Assembly: GCA_025362495.1 (NCBI GenBank)
Contig: JANYGI010000029.1
Span: 1-53,825 of the forward strand
Length of the DNA: 53,825 nt
Direction of reading: 5' to 3'
Origin: Byssovorax sp.
Lineage (GTDB): Bacteria; Myxococcota_A; Polyangia; Polyangiales; Polyangiaceae
Shown here piece after piece: positions 8,990 through 17,833 of the stretch; within the stretch, counting starts at the first letter, position 1; every line of letters starts with the position of its first letter. The notes below the pieces were generated by a model that saw only the letters and a list, made by a program, of their open reading frames with translations, had not been told where the DNA came from and searched no databases. The translations under genes were made by a program, and so were the position numbers.

Positions 8990-9424
8990 CTGGGCGAGCT
9001 GCAGGCCCGCGGGAATGGCGGCGACGGCGGTCTGGACCCGAGACACCGATCCTCCGTACGTGAGCCAGTTCGACGACGCCGTGCTCGTCGTGAAGAGCAC
9101 CGAGTAGTACTGCACGCCGGCGACGCGGTACGCGAAGAAGTCCCCGATGGCATAGCCGCTGTTGCTCACGTAGGTGGTATAGCGGCTGTCGAGCTGAGCC
9201 TGGGTGAGCTGGTGCCAGTAAGCCGCCTGCTCGCCGGCCTGCAAGGGCCTGGCGATGAAGTCGAACGCGGGGTTCCCGCTGCCGTCGATGCGGACCCGGG
9301 TCTCGCGCGGGACGTTGGGCTGATTGACGCCGTCGTAGGCGCCGAAGCTGCTGCCGCCGACGCCGACTTGCAGGATCGAGCCTGTCGTCGTGTACTGGTA
9401 CGGCTCGTGAGGAGTCGGCTCACA
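8990..9424 (-). pseudogene. C-terminal fragment of a bacterial tandem repeat (BTRD1-like) protein
   Basis: One minus-strand frame runs without a break from 9424 and contains QAAYWHQLTQAQLDSRYTTY, VSNSGYAIGDFFAYRVAG and VQYYSVLFTTS. This pattern (L-T-x-x-Q, a Gly-Tyr turn, then a beta hairpin) resembles the secreted bacterial tandem repeat domain 1 seen in serine-hydrolase-like and polyglycine-hydrolase-like proteins. There is no start codon or signal peptide. The frame begins right at the end of the neighbouring lipoprotein gene, and the rest of the repeat array is missing. After about 120 residues it runs into unrelated sequence before a stop at 8834. I read it as a truncated leftover; the family assignment is moderate. 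Confidence 0.5.
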
Positions 9425-11447
9425 AGGGACCGCCGCTCACCTGCTTGGCCAGCCATTGAATCACATCCTGGAGCGCATCGGGATCGAGCGCCATCGACAG
9501 CTTGACATGGTGGAGAGGGCCCCCGGAGGCGCGCGGCTCTTCGGTCGAGGTCCACACGAGAGGAATGACGGAGCTTCCCACGTTCGGAAGGGCGCGAGCG
9601 CGCGCGAGGTTGCTCTTCGCAGCGGCCATCTCCAGCCGCGACCCATCAGCCGTGGACAGCGACGTCAACCCTGCCAGCGTGACGAAGCCGATCCCCGCGC
9701 CCAGGCTGGCTCGCAGGGGCGCGAGCTCCGCGCGAGCGTCGAGCGTGGATGGCGCGGCATGCGTCACCGCCTGGCGCAGCTTCGTCAGCGCGAGCGCTTC
9801 GTCTTCGGCCACGCAGAGCCAGACGCCGTCACCGTCCGGAGCCATGAAGACGTGGATATCGTGCTCGATAGCGGGAGTGAGCTCATCGCCTTTCAAAGGC
9901 ACGTAAGCGGGGTTTGGCCAGCTGTGATCGACGAAGTGCAAGGACCCGTTCGGCAGGCCGTCACCGGATCGCACGGCCACCTCGCGCGTGGTGCTGCGGC
10001 TCCGGGGATTGGCCTTCTTCCCGGGCGCGGGCGGCGGCGCCGCGCCCGGGCTCGATCGCTTCGCCCGGGCGGCGGCTCTGGCGGCCTCTCCTGCGTAGTC
10101 CCTGGCCATGACCCGACCGAGCTCGCGCAGCCCGCCGTACCAGCGAGCAGGGGATTCGTCCACGTGCGCCAGCGTCCAGCCATGGAGCGACGATCGCGCT
10201 GCTTTTTGAGCTTTTTCGACCGCGGGAGAGGGCTTCTTCCCCTTCACCCACGGGAGCGCGAACAGACCTCCGAGGGCCTTCTCCGCGGTCGCGCGATCGT
10301 GCCCGTGAGCGAGGAGGAGCGGACCCCCGGTGAAGAACAGCGCAGTCGTCGCCTGGGTGATTTCGCCGTGCGCGCTCGCGGGGATCTCGTCCACCGGCAT
10401 CGACGCGAGCAGATCGTGGAGGAGCTGCGCGCCCAGCGGCTTCATCACCTCGGGCGTGGTGCCCTGAAAAAAGAAGGCGACGTCGGTGTCGGTTGGCAGG
10501 TGCCAGAAAGCCTCGGGCAGCGGCTGCGGATCGCCGGGCTTCGCGCGGTGGAGCACGGTCAGGATCGAGGTGGAGCCATGAAAGGTTTGCTCGAGCGCGA
10601 GCTCGACGCGCCCGGCCCCCAGCGAGACCTCGGCGTCGAGCGAGGTGAGATCGTCGAAGTATTGCTCGGTCCAGCCCTGGCCCATCCTTCTTCCCGCGCT
10701 TTCGCTGTCGGATGCGGATGGGTCACCGCCGCGATCCGGCGGTCTCTGCGACTGTGCGCGCAGCCCTGCGACGGTGATGTGCGCGCTAAGCCCGGCGCGC
10801 GGTTCCTTCCGCGACACGCCTCGTGCGAGGAACGGACCATAGGACTGCAAGAGTTGTGGATCCGTGGCGCACACCAGCCGCGGCGCCCCACCGCGCCATG
10901 CCGGCCAGAGATCGCAGGAGAGCAGCTTGCCGAGCATCCCCGCCTCGCCCTCGCGCGCCGGCTCGAGGCCGGATCGACCACCCTCCTTCGCGGTCCAGCG
11001 GAGATCTTCCCGGAGGCCAGAGCGCTCCGCCTCGGAGGCTTTGAGGGTGAGTCCAAACGCGAAGCGGTTCGGAGTCCCCGCCATGACCGGCATGGCCATG
11101 TCGAACGGCTGCTCCAGATCCACGGCCCGCTCCAGGGCGGGACCGAGGCCCATCTTCACCATCAGGCCAGGTTGCTGAAGCCGCATCGCGGCCTCGGGGG
11201 GCACGGGCAGGAGCAGGCCGAGGACCGGCAGATCGCGGGCCGGCGACGCGAGCTGGGCCGAGAACGCCAGGTCCGCCGGCTCGTCGGCGCGATCGTCCAG
11301 CGCGACGTCGTCGAGCGCGCTCGCGACAGGCGAGGCCACCGGAACGGGCAGCGCGACCGGCGGAAGCGGCGCCGGCGGTGGCGCTGCGGAGCAACCCAGC
11401 ACGCCGAAGAGAAGGATGTACGCTGCGCCATGGGACGCCTTGACCAT
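9420..11447 (-). CDS. Large lipoprotein of unknown function
   Basis: The 675-residue protein has a lipoprotein signal: MVKASHGAAYILLFGVLGCS, with the lipobox Cys at 19, followed by a Pro/Ala-rich linker. I chose the ATG at 11447 because it puts the signal peptide at the front; an upstream start would add 11 residues. The rest is a soluble, beta-rich, Gly/Ala/Pro-containing protein with one charged low-complexity stretch (AARAAARAKRSSPGAAPPPAPGKK, about residues 475-500). I recognise no catalytic motif. Conserved-looking segments include FWHLPTDTDVAFFFQG and VFMAPDGDGVWLCVAEDEAL. The overall style fits the large periplasm-facing lipoproteins of polyangial myxobacteria. It is divergent from glnS across a 337-bp gap filled with gene fossils. 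Confidence 0.75.
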   Translation of the reverse strand: MVKASHGAAYILLFGVLGCSAAPPPAPLPPVALPVPVASPVASALDDVALDDRADEPADLAFSAQLASPARDLPVLGLLLPVPPEAAMRLQQPGLMVKMGLGPALERAVDLEQPFDMAMPVMAGTPNRFAFGLTLKASEAERSGLREDLRWTAKEGGRSGLEPAREGEAGMLGKLLSCDLWPAWRGGAPRLVCATDPQLLQSYGPFLARGVSRKEPRAGLSAHITVAGLRAQSQRPPDRGGDPSASDSESAGRRMGQGWTEQYFDDLTSLDAEVSLGAGRVELALEQTFHGSTSILTVLHRAKPGDPQPLPEAFWHLPTDTDVAFFFQGTTPEVMKPLGAQLLHDLLASMPVDEIPASAHGEITQATTALFFTGGPLLLAHGHDRATAEKALGGLFALPWVKGKKPSPAVEKAQKAARSSLHGWTLAHVDESPARWYGGLRELGRVMARDYAGEAARAAARAKRSSPGAAPPPAPGKKANPRSRSTTREVAVRSGDGLPNGSLHFVDHSWPNPAYVPLKGDELTPAIEHDIHVFMAPDGDGVWLCVAEDEALALTKLRQAVTHAAPSTLDARAELAPLRASLGAGIGFVTLAGLTSLSTADGSRLEMAAAKSNLARARALPNVGSSVIPLVWTSTEEPRASGGPLHHVKLSMALDPDALQDVIQWLAKQVSGGPL

Positions 11448-11498
11448 CGGCGGAGGGTACTCCGAAAACCCGCCGCCGCGCATCGTCGCTCCGCTCGC

Positions 11499-11603
11499 GG
11501 CCTCGTCGCGCGAGTGCGGGCCCAGGGCCCGGGGATCGTCGTGCTCGCCGGGCCCGCGTCGTGCGGTGAGGGCGCGGTCGCCGCGGCGCTGCGCCAGACG
11601 CTC
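11499..11603 (+). pseudogene. P-loop kinase/ATPase fragment
   Basis: A 35-residue stretch reads GLVARVRAQGPGIVVLAGPA then SCGEGAVAAALRQTL. It has the strand-loop-helix of a P-loop NTPase, but the Walker Lys position is Glu (GPASCGEG). There is no start, and the frame runs directly into the SNF2-like fragment that follows. I call it a gene fossil in the glnS upstream region. Confidence 0.4.
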
Positions 11604-11605
11604 CG

Positions 11606-11689
11606 TTCGAGGAAGAGCTCGCCCGCACCGCGAAGCCCGAGCCGGCGCAGGACGCGCGGCTGGCGTTCAGGATCGATCTCACCAAGGCC
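11606..11689 (+). pseudogene. Fragment of an SNF2-family gene
   Basis: This stretch reads FEEELARTAKPEPAQDARLA then FRIDLTK. It matches FEEGLARTAGPEPTQDARLA then FRIDLSQ of the intact SNF2 protein (DNA 3176-3253) almost residue for residue. At DNA level a 20-bp run, CTGGCGTTCAGGATCGATCT, is identical at both sites. Only about 28 codons remain, without start or stop. It could be debris from a second SNF2 copy or a short ectopic duplication. It lies between the lipoprotein promoter area and glnS. Confidence 0.75.
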
Positions 11690-11784
11690 GTCGCCGAGGC
11701 CGTCCGCCGGCCCCAAGAGCGGGAAGGAATGAGGCTTTCTCTCCGGCGTTTCGTGATAAGAAGGCGCCGGAGGCACCTTCTGTC

Positions 11785-14109
11785 ATGGCTGCGACGAACG
11801 AAAAAGGACCGATTGGAAAGGCGACGACGACCGAGGCTGCCTCGGGCTCGAACTTCATCCGGGACCTCGTCCAGCAAGATCTCGCGTCGAACAAGTACCA
11901 GGGCCGCGTGATCACCCGGTTCCCGCCCGAGCCCAACGGCTACTTGCACATCGGCCACGCCAAGACCATCTGTCTGAACTTCGGCCTCGCGCTCGAGTTC
12001 AACGGCGCCTGCCACCTGCGATTCGACGACACCAACCCGACGACGGAAGACATCGAGTATGTCGAGTCGATTCAACGCGACGTTCGCTGGCTCGGCTTCG
12101 ACTGGAACGACAAGCTCTTCTACGCCTCGGACTACTACCAGCGTATTTACGACCTGGCCGTCGACCTCATCCGCCGCGGCAAGGCCTACGTGTGCTCCCT
12201 CTCCGAGGAAGACATCCGCAAGTACCGTGGCACGATCACCGAGCCGGGGACGCTGAGCCCCTTCGCCGCCCGCCCCATCGAAGAGAGCCTCGATTTACTG
12301 GAGCGCATGCGTCGCGGCGAGTTCCCCGACGGGGCCCATGTCGTCCGCGCCCGGATCGACATGGCCAACGCCAACATGAAGATGCGCGATCCGCTGATCT
12401 ACCGCATCCGCCACGCCGAGCATTACCGCACCGGCAAGGCCTGGTGCATCTACCCTCTCTACGACTTCGCGCATTGCATCTCGGACTGGATCGAGGGCAT
12501 CACCTACTCCCTCTGCACCCTCGAGTTCGAGAACAACCGCGAGATTTACGACTGGTTCCTGCTCGCGCTCGACCTGCCCAATCGCCCTCAGCAGACCGAG
12601 TTTGCGCGGCTCGCCATCACCACCACGATGATGAGCAAGCGCAAGCTGCTCGAGCTCGTCAAGCAGAACCTGGTCAACGGGTGGGACGATCCGCGCATGC
12701 CCACCATCGCCGGCCTCCGTCGCCGCGGCGTCACGCCCGAGGCTCTCCGCACCTTCTGCGAGCGAATCGGCGTCTCCAAGAACAACAGCACCGTCGAGGT
12801 GGCCCTCCTCGATCACACGATCCGCGAGGACTTGAACCTCCGAGCGCCCCGCGTCCTCGCCGTGCTCCGCCCGCTCCGCGTGGTGATCGAGACCTGGCCC
12901 GAAGGGCACGTCGAGACCACCGAGGCGCAGTACTGGCCCGCCGACGTCGGCAAAGAGGGCACTCGCCCCGTCCCGATGAGCCGGATCATCTACATCGATC
13001 GTGAAGACTTCCAGGAAGACCCTCCGAAGGATTACTTCCGCCTCGCGCCGGGCAAGGAGGTCCGCCTCCGCCACGGCTACATCATCCGCTGCGAGCGGGT
13101 GATCAAGGACGCCGCGACAGGCGAGATCACCGAGATCGTCTGCTCTCACGATCCCTCGTCCCGCGGCGCCGGCGAAGGCGCTGGCCGCAAGGTCAAAGGC
13201 ACCCTCCACTGGGTCTCTGCCGCCCACGCCGTCGAGGTCGAGGTCCGCGTCTACGACCGCCTCTTCACCGTGGAGCAGCCCGGGGTCAGCGGCGCGACGC
13301 TCGAGGACGAGCTCAACCCGCTCTCCCTCGTCACGCTGCGCGCCCAGGTCGAGCCGAGCCTCGCCTCCGCGGCGGCGGGCGACCTCTTCCAGTTCGAGCG
13401 CGTCGGCTTCTTCTGCGCCGATCTCGACTCGAAGCCCGGCGCCCCGGTCTTCAACCGCACTGTCGCCCTCAAGGACACCTGGACGAAGAGCCTCAACGCC
13501 CCTTCTCCCGAGAAGGCTCCGGCGAAGGCCGCCCCGGTCGAGGCCGCAAAGACCCCGAGAGCCGAGTCCGCCGAGCTGTCCCCCGAGGCCGCAAAGCTGC
13601 AGAGAGCCCACGGGATCCCCGCCGAAGACGCGCGGATCCTCGCGGGCGACGCCGCCGTGACAGCCCTCTTCGAGGAGGCCGTCGCGGCTCACCCGAACCC
13701 CAGGGCCCTCGCGAAGTGGATCGTCAACGACGTGATCCGCGCCGCGAAAGGTGGCTCCGTCAAGGATCTCCCCGTCGATGGTCGGGCCCTGGCCGAGCTC
13801 GTCGCGATCCTCGACGGCGGCACGATCACCGGGAAGATCGCCAAGGACGTGCTCGATCACATGCTCGCCGGCGAGGGCCGCGCGGCCGCCATCATCGTGG
13901 CACGTGGCCTCACCCCGATCGCCGACACTGGCACCCTGGATCCGGTCATCGACGCCATCCTGGCCGAGAACGCCGACGCCGTGGCGCGCTACAGGGCCGG
14001 CAATCTCAACCTGCTTGGCGCTTTCGTCGGTATGGTCATGAAGAAGACGGGCGGCAAAGCCAGCCCCAAGCTGCTCAACGATCTGCTGAAGAAGAAGCTC
14101 GATCGCTGA
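11785..14109 (+). CDS. glnS: Glutaminyl-tRNA synthetase with C-terminal YqeY/GatB-tail domain
   Basis: Charges tRNA-Gln with glutamine. The 774-residue protein is longer than the roughly 550-residue E. coli enzyme. Class I signatures are intact: PEPNGYLHIGHAKT with HIGH at 55-58, and MMSKR at 282-286 as the KMSKS equivalent. The GlnRS catalytic core and the beta-barrel anticodon-binding domain (to about residue 570) follow. An Ala/Lys/Pro linker leads to a domain of about 180 residues (from about 595) that reads as GatB-tail/YqeY: NPRALAKWIVNDVI, ITGKIAKDVLDHMLAG and LGAFVGMVMKKTGGKASPKL. This fusion is known in Deinococcus GlnRS, where the tail helps tRNA binding. I chose the ATG at 11785; in-frame sequence upstream of it is fossil DNA. 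Transcribed alone, divergent from the lipoprotein and convergent with the cupin gene. Confidence 0.97.
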   Translation: MAATNEKGPIGKATTTEAASGSNFIRDLVQQDLASNKYQGRVITRFPPEPNGYLHIGHAKTICLNFGLALEFNGACHLRFDDTNPTTEDIEYVESIQRDVRWLGFDWNDKLFYASDYYQRIYDLAVDLIRRGKAYVCSLSEEDIRKYRGTITEPGTLSPFAARPIEESLDLLERMRRGEFPDGAHVVRARIDMANANMKMRDPLIYRIRHAEHYRTGKAWCIYPLYDFAHCISDWIEGITYSLCTLEFENNREIYDWFLLALDLPNRPQQTEFARLAITTTMMSKRKLLELVKQNLVNGWDDPRMPTIAGLRRRGVTPEALRTFCERIGVSKNNSTVEVALLDHTIREDLNLRAPRVLAVLRPLRVVIETWPEGHVETTEAQYWPADVGKEGTRPVPMSRIIYIDREDFQEDPPKDYFRLAPGKEVRLRHGYIIRCERVIKDAATGEITEIVCSHDPSSRGAGEGAGRKVKGTLHWVSAAHAVEVEVRVYDRLFTVEQPGVSGATLEDELNPLSLVTLRAQVEPSLASAAAGDLFQFERVGFFCADLDSKPGAPVFNRTVALKDTWTKSLNAPSPEKAPAKAAPVEAAKTPRAESAELSPEAAKLQRAHGIPAEDARILAGDAAVTALFEEAVAAHPNPRALAKWIVNDVIRAAKGGSVKDLPVDGRALAELVAILDGGTITGKIAKDVLDHMLAGEGRAAAIIVARGLTPIADTGTLDPVIDAILAENADAVARYRAGNLNLLGAFVGMVMKKTGGKASPKLLNDLLKKKLDR

Positions 14110-14196
14110 GCCACTGCGCTTGACGAGACGGGCCTTGGCGGCGACGCGCGGGCCCGTCACGTCGGAGAGCGGGCGCGGCGCGGCCGAGCGACTGTC

Positions 14197-14613
14197 TCAG
14201 CCCTCTTCGCGGAACGCGAAGGCCTTGTGGTGGACGTACACCAGCTTGCAGCGCTCGAGGTAGGAGGCGTCGTGGATCCTCCCCGCGGCGACATAGCCGG
14301 TGTCGCCCTTGTGCAGGACGACGGGATCACCGTCCTTGATCAGGCCTTTGCCCTCGCGGACGAAGAACTGGATGGCCATCTTGCCCTCGACGACGACCGT
14401 CATGTCGTCGCCCGGGTGCGAGTGGGGCGGCTCGGCCGTGCCGGCCTCCCACTGCTCGAGCATCACCTCGACGCCGGCGGGGTTGGTGGGGTAGGTCGTC
14501 CTGCACGTGAACCCTTCCGGCGTGCCGGGAACGGGCGTGTGCAGCGACCAGATTTCGCTGGCGTCGGAGGTGGAGGCGGAGGTGGACTGGTGGGCAGCGC
14601 GGCTGTCGGTCAT
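14197..14613 (-). CDS. Cupin-domain protein
   Basis: The 138-residue protein has a single RmlC-type cupin barrel. Metal-binding motif 1 reads PPHSHPGDDMTVVVEGK (His-x-His, with a later Glu) and motif 2 reads GRIHDASY. Before the barrel, SEIWSLHTPVPGTPEGF gives no further clue. Single-domain cupins of this type may be small dioxygenases, isomerases or sensors; the substrate cannot be read from sequence. GAGGAG lies close upstream of the ATG. It is the last gene of a leftward group beginning with the DGPF/sigma pair, but a 116-bp gap separates it from the VOC gene, so a shared transcript is not certain. Confidence 0.85.
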   Translation of the reverse strand: MTDSRAAHQSTSASTSDASEIWSLHTPVPGTPEGFTCRTTYPTNPAGVEVMLEQWEAGTAEPPHSHPGDDMTVVVEGKMAIQFFVREGKGLIKDGDPVVLHKGDTGYVAAGRIHDASYLERCKLVYVHHKAFAFREEG

Positions 14614-14729
14614 GGCGGTGGGCTCCTCGAAAGACGCGGGGATCCTCGGCTGCGTACGCCCGCCGTGTCAACGCCCTTCGCGCCGGAGCCGCGTCTTCGG
14701 CCCGGCGCGCCCCCCGCGATCAGCGGCGC

Positions 14730-15158
14730 TCAGCCCTTGCGCTGCTCGACGCTCAGCATCCAGCGGATCCCGAACGCGTCGCGCAGCATGCCGAAGCGCG
14801 AGCCCCAGAACGTGTCCTGGACTGGCATCGTCACCGTGCCGCCCTGCGCGAGCGCCGCGAAGCGCGTCTCCAGCTCGCTCACGCTGTCGAGGTCGACGAA
14901 GACTTGAACGTTGGTGTCGGTCGGGACGGGGCGGGACGGGGGCGCGTCCATCATCATCAACGCGCCTCCGCCGATGCGCAGCATGGCATTGAGCACGAGG
15001 TCCTGATCCTTGGGATCGAACGGGTGACCCATCTTCGCGCCGTCGCCGAAGCGCACGAGCTGTTCGACCGTGGCGCCGAGCGCGCGCTCGTAGAGGGCGA
15101 TGGCCCGAGCGCAGGTTCCGTTGAAGGCGAGCGATGGCGTGAGGGATTTGATCGACAT
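14730..15158 (-). CDS. VOC-superfamily PhnB/glyoxalase-like protein
   Basis: The 142-residue protein is of the PhnB/3-demethylubiquinone methyltransferase-like branch of the vicinal-oxygen-chelate fold. Telling motifs are LTPSLAFNGTCARAIALYER, FGDGAKMGHP and the C-terminal DTFWGSRFGMLRDAFGIRWM, which is a PhnB signature. The exact reaction is unknown for most members. AAAGGAG sits at good spacing before the ATG. It lies 91 bp downstream of the ECF42-type sigma gene in the same direction, and PhnB-like genes are frequent companions of ECF42/DGPF pairs, so I infer it belongs to that unit. Confidence 0.88.
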   Translation of the reverse strand: MSIKSLTPSLAFNGTCARAIALYERALGATVEQLVRFGDGAKMGHPFDPKDQDLVLNAMLRIGGGALMMMDAPPSRPVPTDTNVQVFVDLDSVSELETRFAALAQGGTVTMPVQDTFWGSRFGMLRDAFGIRWMLSVEQRKG

Positions 15159-15249
15159 GGGAGGCTCCTTTCCCCCGAGGACGATCGAGGCCGGGCGCCG
15201 CCGACATCGGCGCGGACGATTCTGCGAATTCCGGATCGCGGCCCGATTT

Positions 15250-16491
15250 TCAGGGGATTTCGTCGAGGCGGAGCTGGATCTGGGCGGCTTCGGCCGGGGT
15301 CTTCGCCAGCTCGAGCGCCCGTCCGAGCGACCGCCGCGCGTCGGCGCTGCGACCGAGGTCGGCGAGGAGAGATCCCTTGACGCCGTGGAAGTGGAAGTAG
15401 TCGGCGAGGCGGCCTTCGAGCGGCTCGATCAGCGCGAGCGCCGCGGCGGGGCCCCGGGATTTCGAGACGGCGACGGCGCGATTCAAGGTCACGACGGGGG
15501 AGGGGCGGAGCTGTTCGAGGGTGGCATACAGGAGATCGATCTGCGCCCAGTCGGTGTCCTCGGCGCGTCGCGCCTGCGCGTGGAGCGCGGCGATGGCGGC
15601 CTGCACGAGGTAGGGATCGGCGCGGCCGAGAAGCACGCCTGTTTCGAGGAGCGCGAGGCCCTCGTCGATCTGCGATCGATCCCAGAGCCCGCGATCCTGC
15701 CGGTCTAGCAACACGATGTCTCCCCCGGCGTCGAGGCGCGCCGCGGCGCGAGCGTGCTGGAGCAGGAGCAGCGCCGTGAGGCCGAGGAGGGAAGGGTCGT
15801 CCGGGAAGAAGCCGAGGAGCAGGCGTGAGAGGCGAATGGCCTCGTCACAGAGCGTGACGCGAATGTGGGCTTCGCCGCCCGTCGCCGAGTAACCTTCGTT
15901 GAAGAGCAGGTAGACCATCGCCGCGACCGCCGCGACGCGCTCGCGACGCGCCGAGGGACCGGGCGCCTCGAAGGGGATCCGCGCTTCGCCAATCCGGGCC
16001 TTTGCCCGGGTGATGCGCTGCTCGAGCGCGCTCTCGGAGACGAGGAATGCGCGCGCGATCTCCTTCACCGAGAGGCCACACACGACGCGGAGCGCGAGGG
16101 CGATCTGCTGCGCCGGAGGGAGCTCGGGGTGGCAGCAGACGAAGAGCAGGCGCAGGACGTCGTCCCTGTAGTCGGCGTCGTCGAGCCGCGACACGAGGCT
16201 ACCCTCGCTGTCGGTTTGCCCGGACGCCGGCTCGGCCGGGAGATCGTCGAGGCCGGTATGGCGCTTCGAGTGCCTCTTTGCGTCGAAGGTCGCGTTGCGG
16301 CCGACGAGGACCAGCCACGCTGTCGGATCGCCGGGGAGGCCCTTGTCGGCCCAGCGTTCGAGCGCGCGGAGCGAGGCCTCCTGGAAGGCGTCTTCGGCCG
16401 TATCCAGATCACGAAAGGCGCGGAGCAGCGCGGCGATGACCCGGGGCCGCGCGACCACGAGCGCCGCTTCGATCGCCGCGCGGTCGGTCAC
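15250..16491 (-). CDS. ECF42-type RNA polymerase sigma factor with C-terminal TPR-like domain
   Basis: The 413-residue extracytoplasmic-function sigma factor has region 2 near residues 10-75 (DTAEDAFQEASLRALERW), region 4 near 115-170 (GLSVKEIARAFLVSESALEQ) and a long C-terminal extension. The extension contains the DUF6596 hallmark MVYLLFNEGYS (around 192) and helical TPR-like repeats (TLNRAVAVSKSRGPAAALAL). This is the ECF42 layout: no anti-sigma factor, with the extension thought to control activity. Its start overlaps the stop of the DGPF gene by 4 bp (ATGA), so translation is probably coupled. I could not find a clear TGTCGA-type ECF42 promoter upstream of the pair by eye. Confidence 0.92.
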   Translation of the reverse strand: MTDRAAIEAALVVARPRVIAALLRAFRDLDTAEDAFQEASLRALERWADKGLPGDPTAWLVLVGRNATFDAKRHSKRHTGLDDLPAEPASGQTDSEGSLVSRLDDADYRDDVLRLLFVCCHPELPPAQQIALALRVVCGLSVKEIARAFLVSESALEQRITRAKARIGEARIPFEAPGPSARRERVAAVAAMVYLLFNEGYSATGGEAHIRVTLCDEAIRLSRLLLGFFPDDPSLLGLTALLLLQHARAAARLDAGGDIVLLDRQDRGLWDRSQIDEGLALLETGVLLGRADPYLVQAAIAALHAQARRAEDTDWAQIDLLYATLEQLRPSPVVTLNRAVAVSKSRGPAAALALIEPLEGRLADYFHFHGVKGSLLADLGRSADARRSLGRALELAKTPAEAAQIQLRLDEIP

Positions 16492-16862
16492 GGCGCGCGC
16501 CTGTCGCGAGCGAACGAGCGCATCGGCCGGATCTCGTACGAGCCCACCGGCACGGCCGCCGCGAGCTCACGGGCGATCGCCAGCGCTTCGCCCTTCGAGG
16601 CGCACTCGACGATGTAGAACCCGAGGAGCTGCTCCTTGGTTTCCGCGAACGGGCCGTCGAGCACCAGCTGCTCCAGCGGGCTCTTCTTGAGCGTCGTCGC
16701 CGTCGTCGTCGCGTCGAGGCGCGCCGCGGAGACGAGCTTGCCTTCGCGCGTCAGCTTGTCCTGGATCGTGGCGAGCTGGGCCATCACGGCCTCTTCGCTG
16801 CCCTGGGTCCAGGTGGTGCCGATCGCGGCTTCGCGGTTGTAGCAGAAGATGGCGTAGTGCAT
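16488..16862 (-). CDS. YCII-related DGPF-domain protein
   Basis: The 124-residue YciI-fold protein contains the DGPF signature itself (VLDGPFAETKEQLLGFYIVE), and its N-terminal HYAIFCYNREAA matches the first strand. DGPF proteins are usual partners of ECF42 sigma factors, as here, where the two genes overlap by 4 bp. The partner's biochemical role is not established; sensing or a small enzymatic step has been suggested. It is the first gene of the leftward group. Confidence 0.92.
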   Translation of the reverse strand: MHYAIFCYNREAAIGTTWTQGSEEAVMAQLATIQDKLTREGKLVSAARLDATTTATTLKKSPLEQLVLDGPFAETKEQLLGFYIVECASKGEALAIARELAAAVPVGSYEIRPMRSFARDRRAP

Positions 16863-17104
16863 GGGCGCGGGTCCTCGGCGTGGAGCGCGGCCCGAGCGGC
16901 GGCGCGCTGCACGGAGCCTTCTTCGGCCTCGCCCGCGCGAGAATCAAGTCTGGAATGAGAGACGACGGGAAGGCCCGCTGAAGTGCGCGTGGGGCGCCGC
17001 GGGCGGGCCTCCTGCCGTGCGATCGGTTGCGTGGTGGGACTCCGGGGGGGACGGGCTCGATGGAGAGCCAGCGCTCGCGCCGCGGAGCCCACGCGCGCCG
17101 GGCG

Positions 17105-17635
17105 TCAGGCCTTCTTTGGCTCGGCGGCCTTCTTCGCCTTGGCGCGCGCCATCCCGGCGGCAATCGCGTCGCGACGCTGGGTGACGACCGCGAGCACCCT
17201 GGCGTAGCGCGCGGCTATCTGCGGGTTCTTCTGCGCCATGTGCTCGATGTCGCTCGCCGCGGTGTTGAGGTGGCCGACCACCGCGTGGTTGGCCAGGGCC
17301 TCTTGCTCGTCGGTGTACGCCGCGAGGGCCTGGACCTTGCGGTTGGCCTCGCGCGCGGCGAGCATCCGCGCGTTGAGCGCAGCGCCCTTGTCCGCGTCGG
17401 GGGCCAGCGTGCCGAGATCCTTGGCAATCGAGGCTCGATCGGACCAGAGCTGTTCCATGGCCTGATCGATCTCGGCGCGCTGATCCGCGGCGATCTTGAG
17501 CAGCCCTTGTCGCGCGACGCCGTCCATCGGTTTGTCGCCCTCGGGGACGGAAGGTAGGGAGTCGGACGCCGGGAGCTGGCCCGAGGCGAGGATGCTGGAA
17601 GCAGGCGTGAGCGAGGCGTTGTCTTGCTTTTTCAT
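17105..17635 (-). CDS. Hypothetical helical protein
   Basis: A 176-residue, Ala-, Lys-, Gln- and Asp-rich protein with no signal peptide or membrane segment. The N-terminal 35 residues are Ser/Pro-rich and probably disordered. The remainder has heptad-like helices (QRAEIDQAMEQLWSDRASIA, MLAAREANRKVQALAAYTDE), and the C-terminus is a Lys/Ala tail (ARAKAKKAAEPKKA) like histone-H1-type or PHA-granule tails. I do not recognise the family. ORF length, codon use and a start at a plausible ATG support it being real. It is not obviously linked to neighbours. Confidence 0.65.
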   Translation of the reverse strand: MKKQDNASLTPASSILASGQLPASDSLPSVPEGDKPMDGVARQGLLKIAADQRAEIDQAMEQLWSDRASIAKDLGTLAPDADKGAALNARMLAAREANRKVQALAAYTDEQEALANHAVVGHLNTAASDIEHMAQKNPQIAARYARVLAVVTQRRDAIAAGMARAKAKKAAEPKKA

Positions 17636-17833
17636 GGAGGTCTCCCGGGCTGACGTGCGGTGAGCTCGTCAGGTTGCGGGGTTTGACGTCCGGGTTTGAA
17701 AAGTAATCCAGCGCTGGATGAATTCGAGATCGGAAAAGTGGAACTTTGAAGCGTTCTGAAGTTTGTCGGGATTCTCCTGGATGATATCAGGTTTCTCCTG
17801 AACGAGCCTGAGGCCCTCGGGAACGGGCTGGAG

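Noticed and set aside
9456-11732. Long plus-strand frame opposite the lipoprotein gene
   Set aside because: The minus strand has a proper lipobox and a protein-like composition; the plus frame is Arg/Gly/His-rich noise, apart from its last 100 bp, where the P-loop fossil sits.
12295-14160. Long minus-strand frame opposite glnS
   Set aside because: glnS is unambiguous by motifs; this is its shadow.
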